Source: Streptomyces sp. NBC_01754 (lineage in GTDB: Bacteria; Actinomycetota; Actinomycetes; Streptomycetales; Streptomycetaceae). Taken from it: 64,000 nucleotides of DNA. The stretch is taken from assembly GCF_035918015.1 (NCBI RefSeq), contig NZ_CP109132.1, positions 4,278,001 through 4,342,000 on the forward strand, given 5' to 3'. The notes under the pieces are model-generated. The model made no database searches. It was not told where the DNA came from and saw nothing but the letters and a program-made list of their open reading frames with translations. Positions 40,712 through 50,044 of the stretch are shown piece by piece (the stretch's first letter is position 1; each line of letters opens with the position of its first letter). The position numbers were made by a program, and so were the translations under genes.

Positions 40712-41072
40712 AATTCTGCATGGTTGAACGGGGTAGAGTTGGGGAAGCCCCCTCCGCCGATTGTGCCGCCCGCATATGTGAATGCGCCCGGCCACAACAA
40801 GATGCGGCCAAAGTGTGTGTACCCCTTGTGGTGTAAGTGGCTTTTGCCGGGCCCGACTTGCCCTGCAATCTCCCCCGATTTCTTGATCCGGGTGTCCGGT
40901 CGTGCTCAGAATTCTCGTCCGATTGACCTGTTGCAGAGGGCAGTTGGGCAGATACATTCAGCGGCGGTCGACGCGTTCCGACGCACGCCACCCTCTCCTG
41001 ACGGAGGGTGAGTTCTGACCCGGGCCCGCGAAGTGCGGGCTCGTGCAAGGGCCAGTAATAGGGGAGTTAGGC
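40712..41072 (+). other. Promoter and long 5' leader of cold-shock gene
   Basis: 360 nt of relatively AT-rich sequence with no gene. Two hairpins lie at its 3' end: CACCCTC/GAGGGTG (40989-41010) and GCCCGC/GCGGGC (41024-41040). Long structured leaders are usual for temperature-responsive csp mRNAs. Confidence 0.6.
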
Positions 41073-41279
41073 ATGGCTCAGGGCACCGTCAAGTGGTTCA
41101 ACGCGGAGAAGGGGTACGGCTTCATCGCGGTCGACGGTGGTGCGGATGTTTTCGTCCACTACAGCGCGATCCAGATGGACGGGTACCGCACCCTCGAAGA
41201 GGGTCAGCGAGTTGAGTTCGAGATCTCGCAGGGCCAGAAGGGGCCCCAGGCGGACATGGTCAAGCTCGCCGTAGGCTGA
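41073..41279 (+). CDS. Cold-shock protein (CspA family)
   Basis: 68-residue OB-fold RNA/DNA chaperone. RNP1-like KGYGFIAV and RNP2-like VFVHYSAI are both present after the opening [12 protein letters not shown]. Length and sequence are full and typical. GGGGAG lies 7 nt upstream. It has its own strong terminator and is monocistronic. Confidence 0.96.
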   Translation: MAQGTVKWFNAEKGYGFIAVDGGADVFVHYSAIQMDGYRTLEEGQRVEFEISQGQKGPQADMVKLAVG

Positions 41280-41309
41280 GCTCGGCGCGGTCGGTCGAAC
41301 GACACTACT

Positions 41310-41363
41310 CACGCACGCAGGGCCCGTACCTCCGTAAAAGGGGGGACGGGCCCTGCGTGCGTG
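41310..41363 (+). terminator. Strong terminator after cold-shock gene
   Basis: Perfect 18-bp stem, CACGCACGCAGGGCCCGT with its complement, and an 18-nt loop. Confidence 0.85.
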
Positions 41364-41499
41364 CGGGCCCGTGGAGGGGGACGGGCCCGTCCGGGCGGGG
41401 TGCCGTAACCCGTCCGTGTGCGGTGCCGTGAAGGGGGGACGGGCCCTGTCCGCGTGCGGCCCGAGTCCTCTCCCGGTTGTCCACAACCGGGCGGAGGCG

Positions 41500-41526
41500 C
41501 TTGCACTCTCGGGGGGCGAGTGCTAA
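41500..41526. promoter_or_regulatory. CIRCE element 1 (HrcA operator)
   Basis: CTTGCACTC, nine spacer bases, then GAGTGCTAA. The right half is perfect; the left has two changes from TTAGCACTC. Confidence 0.85.
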
Positions 41527-41535
41527 TCATTGGCG

Positions 41536-43311
<1,776 letters not shown>

Positions 43312-43355
43312 TCCTCCGGGATCAGCTGTTCCGGCAGTACCCGCAGTACCTGTTC

Positions 43356-43393
43356 GACGCCGGCCCCCGGGATCCGTCCCGGGGGCCGGCGTC
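43356..43393 (+). terminator. groEL2 terminator
   Basis: Perfect 17-bp stem (GACGCCGGCCCCCGGGA with its complement) closing a TCCG loop, 45 nt after the stop. Confidence 0.88.
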
Positions 43394-43490
43394 GTGCCGT
43401 GTGCGGCCGGGCGCCGTGCGGTCCGCCGATGTACTTCTGTCATGACCCTGGCGCAACGCGCGTCTCTCGGCCCACAATGGATCCGACCCG

Positions 43491-43504
43491 TGGAACCGCT
43501 CCCA
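43491..43504. promoter_or_regulatory. Degenerate CebR-type box
   Basis: TGGAACCGCTCCCA, 12 of 14 positions of TGGGAGCGCTCCCA, embedded in a larger CCCGTGG...CCACGGG palindrome. Its centre is 44 bp (about four helical turns) from the perfect box. Confidence 0.6.
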
Positions 43505-43534
43505 CGGGTCGGACCCTGTCTTGCCGTCGCACAG

Positions 43535-43548
43535 TGGGAGCGCTCCCA
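43535..43548. promoter_or_regulatory. Perfect CebR/CelR operator
   Basis: TGGGAGCGCTCCCA, the 14-bp palindrome bound by the cellobiose-responsive LacI-type repressor/activator of streptomycete and Thermobifida cellulase genes. Confidence 0.9.
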
Positions 43549-43706
43549 CTCCTTCCCCGCTCCTCCGCGCCGGCCGTACCTCCGTGCCCGTACCCGCGTG
43601 CGCCCGTACCCCGCGTCACCCGCTCCCTCCCGCGTCACCCGTACCCCACCTCCGTACCTCCTCCTCCGTACCTCCATCCAGTACGTCCGGACGAAAGGTT
43701 TCCTTG

Positions 43707-46385
43707 GTGAACGCCCTACCACCCCCTGCCCGGCCCGCACCCGTCCGCCCACGGTCCCGGTACGGGCGGCGCGTGCTCGGGTTGTCGGCCGCCGCCCTGC
43801 TGTGCGCGGGGACCCTGGCCGTACCCGGCACCGCCCTGGCCGACGACTCCGGGCCCGGTCCCGAGCAGATCACCAACGGCGACTTCGCCACGGGTGACGC
43901 CGCCCCCTGGTGGTGGACGCCGAACACGTCGGCGGCCGTGTCCGACGGCCGGCTGTGCGTCGAGGTCCCCGCCGGTACGGCTGACGCCTGGGACGTCATC
44001 ATCGGCCAGAACGACGTGCCGATCCTCGAGGGCGAGAGCTACGAGCTGTCCTACACGGCCAGTTCGACCGTGCCCCTGACCGTCCAGACCCGGGTGCAGG
44101 AGGCCGTCGAGCCGTACACCACGGTGCTCGCCACCGCCGATCCGGTGGGTACGGAGGACACCAGGGTCACCCGTACGTTCACGGCCTCGGTGGACCAGCC
44201 GGCCGCGTCGGTGCAGTTGCAGATCGGCGGCGGGGAGCCGGCGACCTCCTTCTGCCTGGACGACGTGTCGCTGCGGGGCGGGGCCGAGCCGCCCGTGTAC
44301 GTCCCGGACACCGGCTCGCCGGTCCGCGTCAACCAGGTCGGATATCTGCCCCACGGTCCCAAGGGCGGCACCGTCGTCACCGACGCGGACGCGCCGCTGA
44401 CCTGGACGGTGAAGGCGCAGGACGGTACGACCGCCGCCACCGGCAGCACCGTCCCCGAGGGGGAGGACCCCAGCTCGCGGCAGCGGGTCCACACCTTCGG
44501 CTTCGATGACCTCACCACGGTCGGCGACGGCTACACCGTGGAGGTCGACGGCGAGGTGAGCGAGCCGTTCTCGATCCGCGGGGACCTGTACGACGGCCTG
44601 CGCTCCGACGCGCTCGCGTACTTCTACCACAACCGCAGTGGCATCGAGATCGACGCGGAGCTCGTCGGTGAGCGGTACGCGCGCCCGGCCGGCCACATCG
44701 GTGTCGCGCCCAACAAGGGCGACACCGACGTCCCGTGCCGGCCGGGGGTCTGCGACTACCGGCTGGACGTGTCGGGCGGCTGGTACGACGCGGGCGACCA
44801 CGGCAAGTACGTGGTGAACGGCGGGATCTCGGTGGCCCAGCTGATGTCCACCTACGAGCGGACGCTGACCGCCGACGCCGCCGAGTCGGCCCAGCTCGAC
44901 GACGGCGCGCTGCGGGTGCCCGAGCGCGGCAACGGGGTGCCGGACATCCTGGACGAGGCGCGCTGGGAGATGGACTTCCTCATCAGGATGCAGGTCCCGG
45001 CGGGTGAGCCGCTGGCAGGGATGGTCCACCACAAGATGCACGACGCCGAGTGGACGGGGCTGCCGATGAAACCGCACCTCGACCCCCAGCAGCGTGAGCT
45101 GCATCCGCCGTCGACGGCCGCCACGCTCAACCTCGCCGCCACGGCCGCCCAGTGCGCCCGCCTCTACGCCCCCTTCGACGCGGCCTTCGCCGACCGCTGC
45201 CTGCGGGCCGCCGAGACCGCCTGGGACGCGGCCGAGCGGCACCCGCACGTGCTCGCCGACCCCGACGACGGCGTCGGCGGTGGCACGTACGACGACAACG
45301 ACGTCTCCGACGAGTTCTACTGGGCGGCCGCCGAGCTGTTCACCTCGACGGGCAAGGACACCTACCGCCAGGCCGTGCTCTCCTCGGACCTGCACGGTGA
45401 CGTGGACGCGGTCTTCCCGGCGGGTGGCGGCATCTCCTGGGGCTCCACCGCCGGACTCGGCGCGCTCACCCTGTCCACCGTCCCCAACGCCCTGACGGCC
45501 GATCAACTCGCCGGGGTGCGCTCGGTGGTGACCACGGCCGCCGACCGCTACGCCGCGCAGTCCCGCGAGCAGGCGTACGGGCTGCCGTACGCGCCCGGGG
45601 GCGGGGACTACGTCTGGGGGTCCAACAGTCAGGTGCTCAACAACATGGTGGTGCTGGCCGTCGCCCACGACCTGACCGGCGAGGCCGCCTACCAGGACGC
45701 CGTGCTGCGGGGTGCCGACTACCTGCTCGGCCGTAACCCGCTGAACCAGTCGTACGTCACCGGCTACGGCGAGCGGGACTCGCACAACCAGCACCACCGC
45801 TTCTGGGCGCACCAGAACGACCCCAGCCTGCCGAACCCGGCTCCCGGCGCGGTCGCGGGCGGACCCAACTTCACCGCCGCCTCCTCCGGGGACCCGGTGG
45901 CGGAGCAGAAGCTGAGCGGGTGCGCGCCCGCCATGTGCTACGTCGACGACATCGGCTCCTGGTCGACCAACGAGATCACCATCAACTGGAACGCGCCGCT
46001 CGCCTTCATCGCCTCCTATCTGGACGACGCGGGCGACGGCGGGCAGACGGCTTCGGGCCGCACCTGCCGGGTGGCGTACTCCTCGCACCCCTGGAACAGC
46101 GGGTCGACGGTGACGGTACGGGTCGAGAACACCGGCCCGTCCTCCATCGAGCCGTGGTCGCTGACCTGGCTGCTGCCCGGTGAGCAGAGGCTGAGCCACA
46201 CGTGGAGCGCGGAGTTCGAGCAGCACGGCCGCACGGTCAGCGCCCGGCCGCTGGCGTGGAACCGGACACTGGCACCGGGTGCGGCGGTCGACTTCGGCTT
46301 CAACACCTCGGCGTCGGACGCGTCACCGGACCCGGGCACCTTCAAGCTGAACGGCCGGGCCTGCGCCTCGGGCACCGCGGGCTGA
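43707..46385 (+). CDS. Secreted GH9 endoglucanase, CBM4-Ig-GH9-CBM2
   Basis: 892 residues, GTG start with AAAGG about 9 nt upstream. A twin-Arg-containing signal (SRYGRRVLGLSAAALL) is cleaved near 45. A CBM4/9-like domain follows (about 50-185; ITNGDFATGDAAPWWW), then a CelD_N Ig-like domain (about 195-290; VRVNQVGYLPHGPKGG), GH9 catalytic domain (about 300-775) and C-terminal CBM2 (about 782-892; CRVAYSSHPWNSGSTVTVRV). Catalytic residues are visible: the Asp pair in WYDAGDHGKY (361/364) and the acid Glu756 in STNEITINWN. It cleaves cellulose outside the cell and is controlled by the CebR boxes upstream. Confidence 0.95.
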   Translation: MNALPPPARPAPVRPRSRYGRRVLGLSAAALLCAGTLAVPGTALADDSGPGPEQITNGDFATGDAAPWWWTPNTSAAVSDGRLCVEVPAGTADAWDVIIGQNDVPILEGESYELSYTASSTVPLTVQTRVQEAVEPYTTVLATADPVGTEDTRVTRTFTASVDQPAASVQLQIGGGEPATSFCLDDVSLRGGAEPPVYVPDTGSPVRVNQVGYLPHGPKGGTVVTDADAPLTWTVKAQDGTTAATGSTVPEGEDPSSRQRVHTFGFDDLTTVGDGYTVEVDGEVSEPFSIRGDLYDGLRSDALAYFYHNRSGIEIDAELVGERYARPAGHIGVAPNKGDTDVPCRPGVCDYRLDVSGGWYDAGDHGKYVVNGGISVAQLMSTYERTLTADAAESAQLDDGALRVPERGNGVPDILDEARWEMDFLIRMQVPAGEPLAGMVHHKMHDAEWTGLPMKPHLDPQQRELHPPSTAATLNLAATAAQCARLYAPFDAAFADRCLRAAETAWDAAERHPHVLADPDDGVGGGTYDDNDVSDEFYWAAAELFTSTGKDTYRQAVLSSDLHGDVDAVFPAGGGISWGSTAGLGALTLSTVPNALTADQLAGVRSVVTTAADRYAAQSREQAYGLPYAPGGGDYVWGSNSQVLNNMVVLAVAHDLTGEAAYQDAVLRGADYLLGRNPLNQSYVTGYGERDSHNQHHRFWAHQNDPSLPNPAPGAVAGGPNFTAASSGDPVAEQKLSGCAPAMCYVDDIGSWSTNEITINWNAPLAFIASYLDDAGDGGQTASGRTCRVAYSSHPWNSGSTVTVRVENTGPSSIEPWSLTWLLPGEQRLSHTWSAEFEQHGRTVSARPLAWNRTLAPGAAVDFGFNTSASDASPDPGTFKLNGRACASGTAG

Positions 46386-46399
46386 TCCCTACGTCCACC

Positions 46400-46444
46400 G
46401 GGCCCGGGTGCGGCCACCCTTCGCGGGATGCCGCACCCGGGCCC
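46400..46444. terminator. Bidirectional terminator
   Basis: GGGCCCGGGTGCGGC pairs perfectly with GCCGCACCCGGGCCC, between the convergent cellulase and HTH genes. Confidence 0.8.
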
Positions 46445-46454
46445 TCGCGGTCGG

Positions 46455-47363
46455 TCAGCGCGGGGGCCGTACGCCCCGGGCGCGTTCGGTCCGTTCCGGC
46501 CGGGGGACGAGCGCGGCCCGGACCGCCGCCATCCGTTGCCGTACGCCCGTGGTGGGCACGGCGCCGGGCGGTCCGGCGAGCGTGTCCACGGCCTCACCGC
46601 GACAGGCGCGGCACCTGCCCTGGCGCAGGGCCTCGGGACTGCCGGGTGCCCGGCACTCGCCGCATTCCAGGGTGCGCAGGACGACGGTGCGCGGGGCCGG
46701 GACGGGCCGTTCGGGCGGCAGTTTGTCGATGAGGCGGCGGCGTACGAGGGAGGCGGGGTGGTGGACGACGGCGGGCAGTCCCTCGGTCAGGGCGCGCAGG
46801 GTCTCCGCCTCGGTGGCGCCTCGCGCGAACCACTCGGCGACCCGCGCTTCCAGGTTCACGCAGTCCGCGGCGGACAGGCTCAGCGAGGGCGCGGTACGGC
46901 CCAGCGCGGCCAGCAGGACGAACGCCCGTGAGCGCGTGGGCCGTCGCTGCTCCGGCGGGGCGTCGCCCCGGACGAACGCGGCCCACCAGGCGTCGTCCCG
47001 CGCGGTCCGGGAGAAGTACGTACGCGTCACCCACACCATCGTCCTGTCGGTGGTCAGGCACTCGCTGCCCCGGCGCAGATGGCCGGCCGCCTCGATCCTC
47101 CCGAGCGCGGTACTCAGCGCGCGCTGCCCGTACGGCAGCCACTTGGCCAGCGTCTTCACGGAGATGTCGCAACCGTCCGGCAGCCGGTCGATGTACGCGG
47201 CGACGGTCGCCTCACGGCGCGGGAGGTGCGCGAAGTCCTGGTCCGAGCGGGGCCTTCGGCCGGGCACGGACCGTTGGCCGTAGCCGGGGTTCGACATCGG
47301 GTGCGGCGGCGCGCAGGGGGCGTGGGGAGCTTGGAGAGCAGCGTTAAACTGGTCGACGGCCAT
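46455..47363 (-). CDS. Helix-turn-helix protein with C-terminal Cys cluster
   Basis: 302 residues, from ATG 47363 (AGG 7 nt upstream; ATG 47297 is an alternative without Shine-Dalgarno). A winged HTH covers about 65-135: LPRREATVAAYIDRLPDGCD, ISVKTLAKWLPYGQRALSTA. The C-terminus has CGECRAPGSPEALRQGRCRA with CxxC-type spacing, a possible small zinc ribbon. Streptomyces carry many copies of this type, often called MarR/HTH, none with a clear role. It may regulate its neighbours. Confidence 0.75.
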   Translation of the reverse strand: MAVDQFNAALQAPHAPCAPPHPMSNPGYGQRSVPGRRPRSDQDFAHLPRREATVAAYIDRLPDGCDISVKTLAKWLPYGQRALSTALGRIEAAGHLRRGSECLTTDRTMVWVTRTYFSRTARDDAWWAAFVRGDAPPEQRRPTRSRAFVLLAALGRTAPSLSLSAADCVNLEARVAEWFARGATEAETLRALTEGLPAVVHHPASLVRRRLIDKLPPERPVPAPRTVVLRTLECGECRAPGSPEALRQGRCRACRGEAVDTLAGPPGAVPTTGVRQRMAAVRAALVPRPERTERARGVRPPR

Positions 47364-47635
47364 CAGGTCGCCTGTTTCGATCGAGGTGGTCAGACCCCTG
47401 CCTGGTGTTTGCGCACCGGCGGGGGTCGTTTTCGTTGTCCGCACGGTAAGGCGCCCGCACGCTGCGTGGCAAATCGGTCACGAACGGTCAACCGCGCAGG
47501 CAGGGAGGGTGGGTGGGAGGCAAAACCCTCCACGCCCTCCACTGAAAGAGCGCTCGGGTCTCGAGGCTTGAGCCCCGGCCGCCCGCCGCCCCTTCCCTGT
47601 TCCGGGATCCTCGCGGGCAGAGTACTGTGCAATGC

Positions 47636-48025
47636 ATGGAACCGAGCGGGCCGAGACCCCGCACCCCCGGCAAGGCCGTGAGCCAGCTCCGCAAGGGCGT
47701 GCTGGAGTACTGCGTGCTGGCTCTGATGCGCGACGGAGCGAGATACGGCGTGGAGTTGCTCCAGGCGCTGGGGGAGACGGAGGCGCTGGCGGCCGGTCAG
47801 GGCACGCTCTACCCGCTGCTGTCGAGGCTCCGGCGGGACGAGCTGGTCGTGACCAGCTGGCGGAAGTCCCCCTCCGGACCACCCCGCCGCTACTACGAGT
47901 TGACCGAGGCCGGACATGCGGCGCTCGCGGAGTTCACCGGAACGTGGCCCGGCTTCCGGGACGCGGTCGACCGCCTGCTCGCGCCGACGGCGTGTGCACG
48001 GCCATCAGGAGAGGCAGAGGGATGA
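47636..48025 (+). CDS. PadR-family transcriptional regulator
   Basis: 129 residues. The winged helix of PadR proteins is clear: LRKGVLEYCVLALMRDGARY, GQGTLYPLLSRLRRDELVVT, PPRRYYELTEAGHAAL. TACTGT lies 7 nt before the ATG, so transcription may start at the ATG. Its TGA overlaps the ATG of the membrane protein gene (ATGA), the usual pairing of PadR with a membrane protein it controls. Confidence 0.9.
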   Translation: MEPSGPRPRTPGKAVSQLRKGVLEYCVLALMRDGARYGVELLQALGETEALAAGQGTLYPLLSRLRRDELVVTSWRKSPSGPPRRYYELTEAGHAALAEFTGTWPGFRDAVDRLLAPTACARPSGEAEG

Positions 48026-48525
48026 AAGCCGAGAACGCGGGCGGGGCCGAGCTCCGGAAGGCGGGTGCGGACACCGGGACGGGTCCGGATGCCGGGACGG
48101 GAGCGGGCGCGGATACGGGTGCGGGCGCCGGCCGGGGCGGTGCCGCGGAGCGCGCGGGAGCCGTGCCGGCCGGTGGGTCGGGGGCTGACGGACGCCGTCG
48201 CGCCCCTGCCTGGGCCGTGGCCGGACTGCCCGTCCTCGCGATGCTGGTGGGCGTGCTCCTGGGAGTGCTCGGCCTGCTGCTCAGGATCATCGGGGTCGTC
48301 CTGCTGTGCAGGTCACGCCACTGGGACTGGAACCAGAAGCGGGTGGGCGTGACGGTGACCGCCGTCCTCCCCACGGTGATCGCCCTCGCCTACAACTTCG
48401 GCGTCTCCTCCAGCCGGGTGCCGGCCTATGTGCCGTGGCTGCTGACCGGGCTCATCCTGGTCATGGTGGCCGTGGGCGCGGGCTGGCTCTGGAAGGTGCG
48501 TACCGTCCGCGAGCAGGGCGTCTGA
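48022..48525 (+). CDS. Membrane protein paired with PadR regulator
   Basis: 167 residues. The first 55 are low complexity, with Gly/Ala/Thr/Asp repeats (DTGTGPDAGTGAGADTGAGA). About three membrane helices follow (VAGLPVLAMLVGVLLGVLGL..., VTAVLPTVIALAYNF, LLTGLILVMVAVGAGWLW). Function unknown. It is translated from the PadR message. Confidence 0.78.
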   Translation: MKAENAGGAELRKAGADTGTGPDAGTGAGADTGAGAGRGGAAERAGAVPAGGSGADGRRRAPAWAVAGLPVLAMLVGVLLGVLGLLLRIIGVVLLCRSRHWDWNQKRVGVTVTAVLPTVIALAYNFGVSSSRVPAYVPWLLTGLILVMVAVGAGWLWKVRTVREQGV

Positions 48526-48806
48526 CGGGCTGCTCCCGCGTGTTCTGCCCTTGCTCACCGGCGCACCGGAGCGGCAGGTGGCGGCGGTTCGATCCGGGTC
48601 CGCCGCCGGATCGGTGGCCGCTCACCGAGGAGGCGCACGCCGGGTGCGCTTGAGGTCACTGAGGAAGGCCACCCGTGCGGCGGCCCTGGCGCGGAGACTC
48701 CGCCAGGCGCGTACGGGCGCGGGAACGGTGCCTCTCCCCTCCGTTGCGACCAATTGACCACGCTCTGTACGCATAGTCACTACGCAGCGTGGAAATGGGG
48801 AAGATC

Positions 48807-49049
48807 ATGATGACGGCTACGGAACGGCGCAAAGAAGCAGCGGACAGAGTGCGGGCGGCGGAGGACGCCGTGGCGCGGTTGCGGGCTGGACTCGCGTCGG
48901 TCGGCGTGAAGCTGCCGTCGCTGCGTATCGACCCGGTGTCGTGCGCGGGCAACGAGCCGGATCCGCTGGTGGATCTCGGCCGGTGTTCGATCGAGACCGC
49001 GCTGCGGCTGGCGGCCCAGCTCGAAGCGAAGGCACCCCATGACAGTTGA
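48807..49049 (+). CDS. Small conserved Streptomyces protein
   Basis: 80 residues with a helical N-terminal half (TERRKEAADRVRAAEDAVAR) and a C-terminal half VDLGRCSIETALRLAAQLEA. It often pairs with the next gene family in Streptomyces. Function unknown. ATG 48807 follows GGGGAAG. Confidence 0.7.
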   Translation: MMTATERRKEAADRVRAAEDAVARLRAGLASVGVKLPSLRIDPVSCAGNEPDPLVDLGRCSIETALRLAAQLEAKAPHDS

Positions 49050-49275
49050 GGGATGCGAGCCGCGTACGCCCGAGCCCGGCACGTTCGCCGTGGACGGCAG
49101 GGACGGTCGGGTGGGCCGGGTGATGGGCAACGTCGGTCCGTACGTACAGCTGCGGCCTCCGGGGGGCGGCGCCGAGTGGGACTGCCCGCCGGACGTCGTG
49201 CATCCGGCCCCGCCGGGGCTCGTGCTTCGGGCCCGGGTGACGGAGATCAACCGGGAAGGGCAGTTGCCGCGATGA
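49039..49275 (+). CDS. Small GPYVQLRP-family protein
   Basis: 78 residues: DGRDGRVGRVMGNVGPYVQL, RPPGGGAEWDCPP. It overlaps the previous gene by 11 nt. It is the intact relative of the frameshifted copy at 20290-20495 inside the integrated element. The compact beta-rich sequence looks like a small barrel (KOW/SH3-like); no function known. Confidence 0.72.
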   Translation: MTVEGCEPRTPEPGTFAVDGRDGRVGRVMGNVGPYVQLRPPGGGAEWDCPPDVVHPAPPGLVLRARVTEINREGQLPR

Positions 49276-49441
49276 GAGTGCGGGGCGTGTGCCGGGCGGG
49301 GGGCGGCCGGCCGGTGCCGCTGTAATCGCTCGTCACACGACGAGGGATGGCCGTTTTTTCCCGGCGTCGGTGGTATTCGATGCGTCGGTGGCAAATGAGG
49401 CGGGGAGGCGAAGGCGTCGGAACAGGGGGAGGGAAAGGAAA

Positions 49442-49480
49442 TACGGGTGGGCCGGAAAACTGCTTTCCGGCCCACCCGTA
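49442..49480. terminator. Bidirectional terminator
   Basis: Perfect 17-bp stem TACGGGTGGGCCGGAAA with its complement, loop ACTGC, between convergent small genes. The A/T ends resemble a classical two-way terminator. Confidence 0.85.
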
Positions 49481-49504
49481 CCGCTCTCGCTGATGAAATT
49501 CCGT

Positions 49505-49675
49505 CTACCAGCGGTACCACCGGCCACGCCTACCGCCACCTGCGGCGGGGCGGACGAAGAAACCGATCAGCCAGACGACGAACACGATCACGGCGATCCA
49601 CCACAGTGCCTTGAGTGCGAAACCGGCACCGAAGAGGATCAGGGCGAGCAGAAGTACGAGAAGCAGGGGAACCAT
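49505..49675 (-). CDS. Small hydrophobic membrane protein
   Basis: 56 residues: two membrane helices (VPLLLVLLLALILFGAGF and LWWIAVIVFVVWLIGFFV) followed by a basic Gly-rich tail ending RGRWYRW. This is a common Streptomyces stress-linked 'hydrophobic protein'. ATG 49675 is fixed by CGGAGGT 8 nt upstream; a longer start at 49696 would place that Shine-Dalgarno inside the gene. Confidence 0.82.
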   Translation of the reverse strand: MVPLLLVLLLALILFGAGFALKALWWIAVIVFVVWLIGFFVRPAAGGGRRGRWYRW

Positions 49676-50044
49676 TGTTATCAACCTCCGAGGCATCTGG
49701 TGCCCGGGTAACGGTTCCTCACACCGGATGATTCACGGGTTCTTTATTTCGGGTGGGTGACTCGCCCGATGAACTCCGCCCGGGGGCCGGGTGCCTGGAC
49801 GGGCTCCGCCCGGGGCGCGTCGTCCGAGGTGCGGAGTCCGTTCGTGCCCTTCCCGGACGGGCCCGTCACCGGGCTCGGGGGCCTGGCGACTTGTCGCCAG
49901 GCCCCCGAGCCGTATCCGGATCAATTCCACTTACCGGACCACCTCGGAGTCACAATTCCGCCACGGAATATTCACAACCGTGTGCGCGGGGCAAAGCTTG
50001 CGCGCGCAAGTGTCATTCACGGCGGCAAATCCTGGGTGGAGTAC
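49676..50044. other. Divergent intergenic region with long palindrome
   Basis: About 370 nt upstream of both the hydrophobic protein and the secreted LamG protein. It includes a 19-bp stem (49872-49911) and then a more AT-rich promoter-like stretch (49918-49980). No gene. Confidence 0.55.
49872..49911. terminator. 19-bp palindromic hairpin
   Basis: GGCTCGGGGGCCTGGCGAC and its exact complement separated by TT. It lies between divergent genes, so it is unlikely to be an ordinary 3' terminator. It may insulate the promoter or be an element end. Confidence 0.5.

Larger units (their letters stand above)
43394..43706. other. Promoter region of GH9 cellulase
   Basis: 313 nt without a gene. It carries the two CebR-type palindromes listed separately, followed by a C/T-rich leader (repeated CGTACC and CTCC) of about 150 nt. 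Confidence 0.6.
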
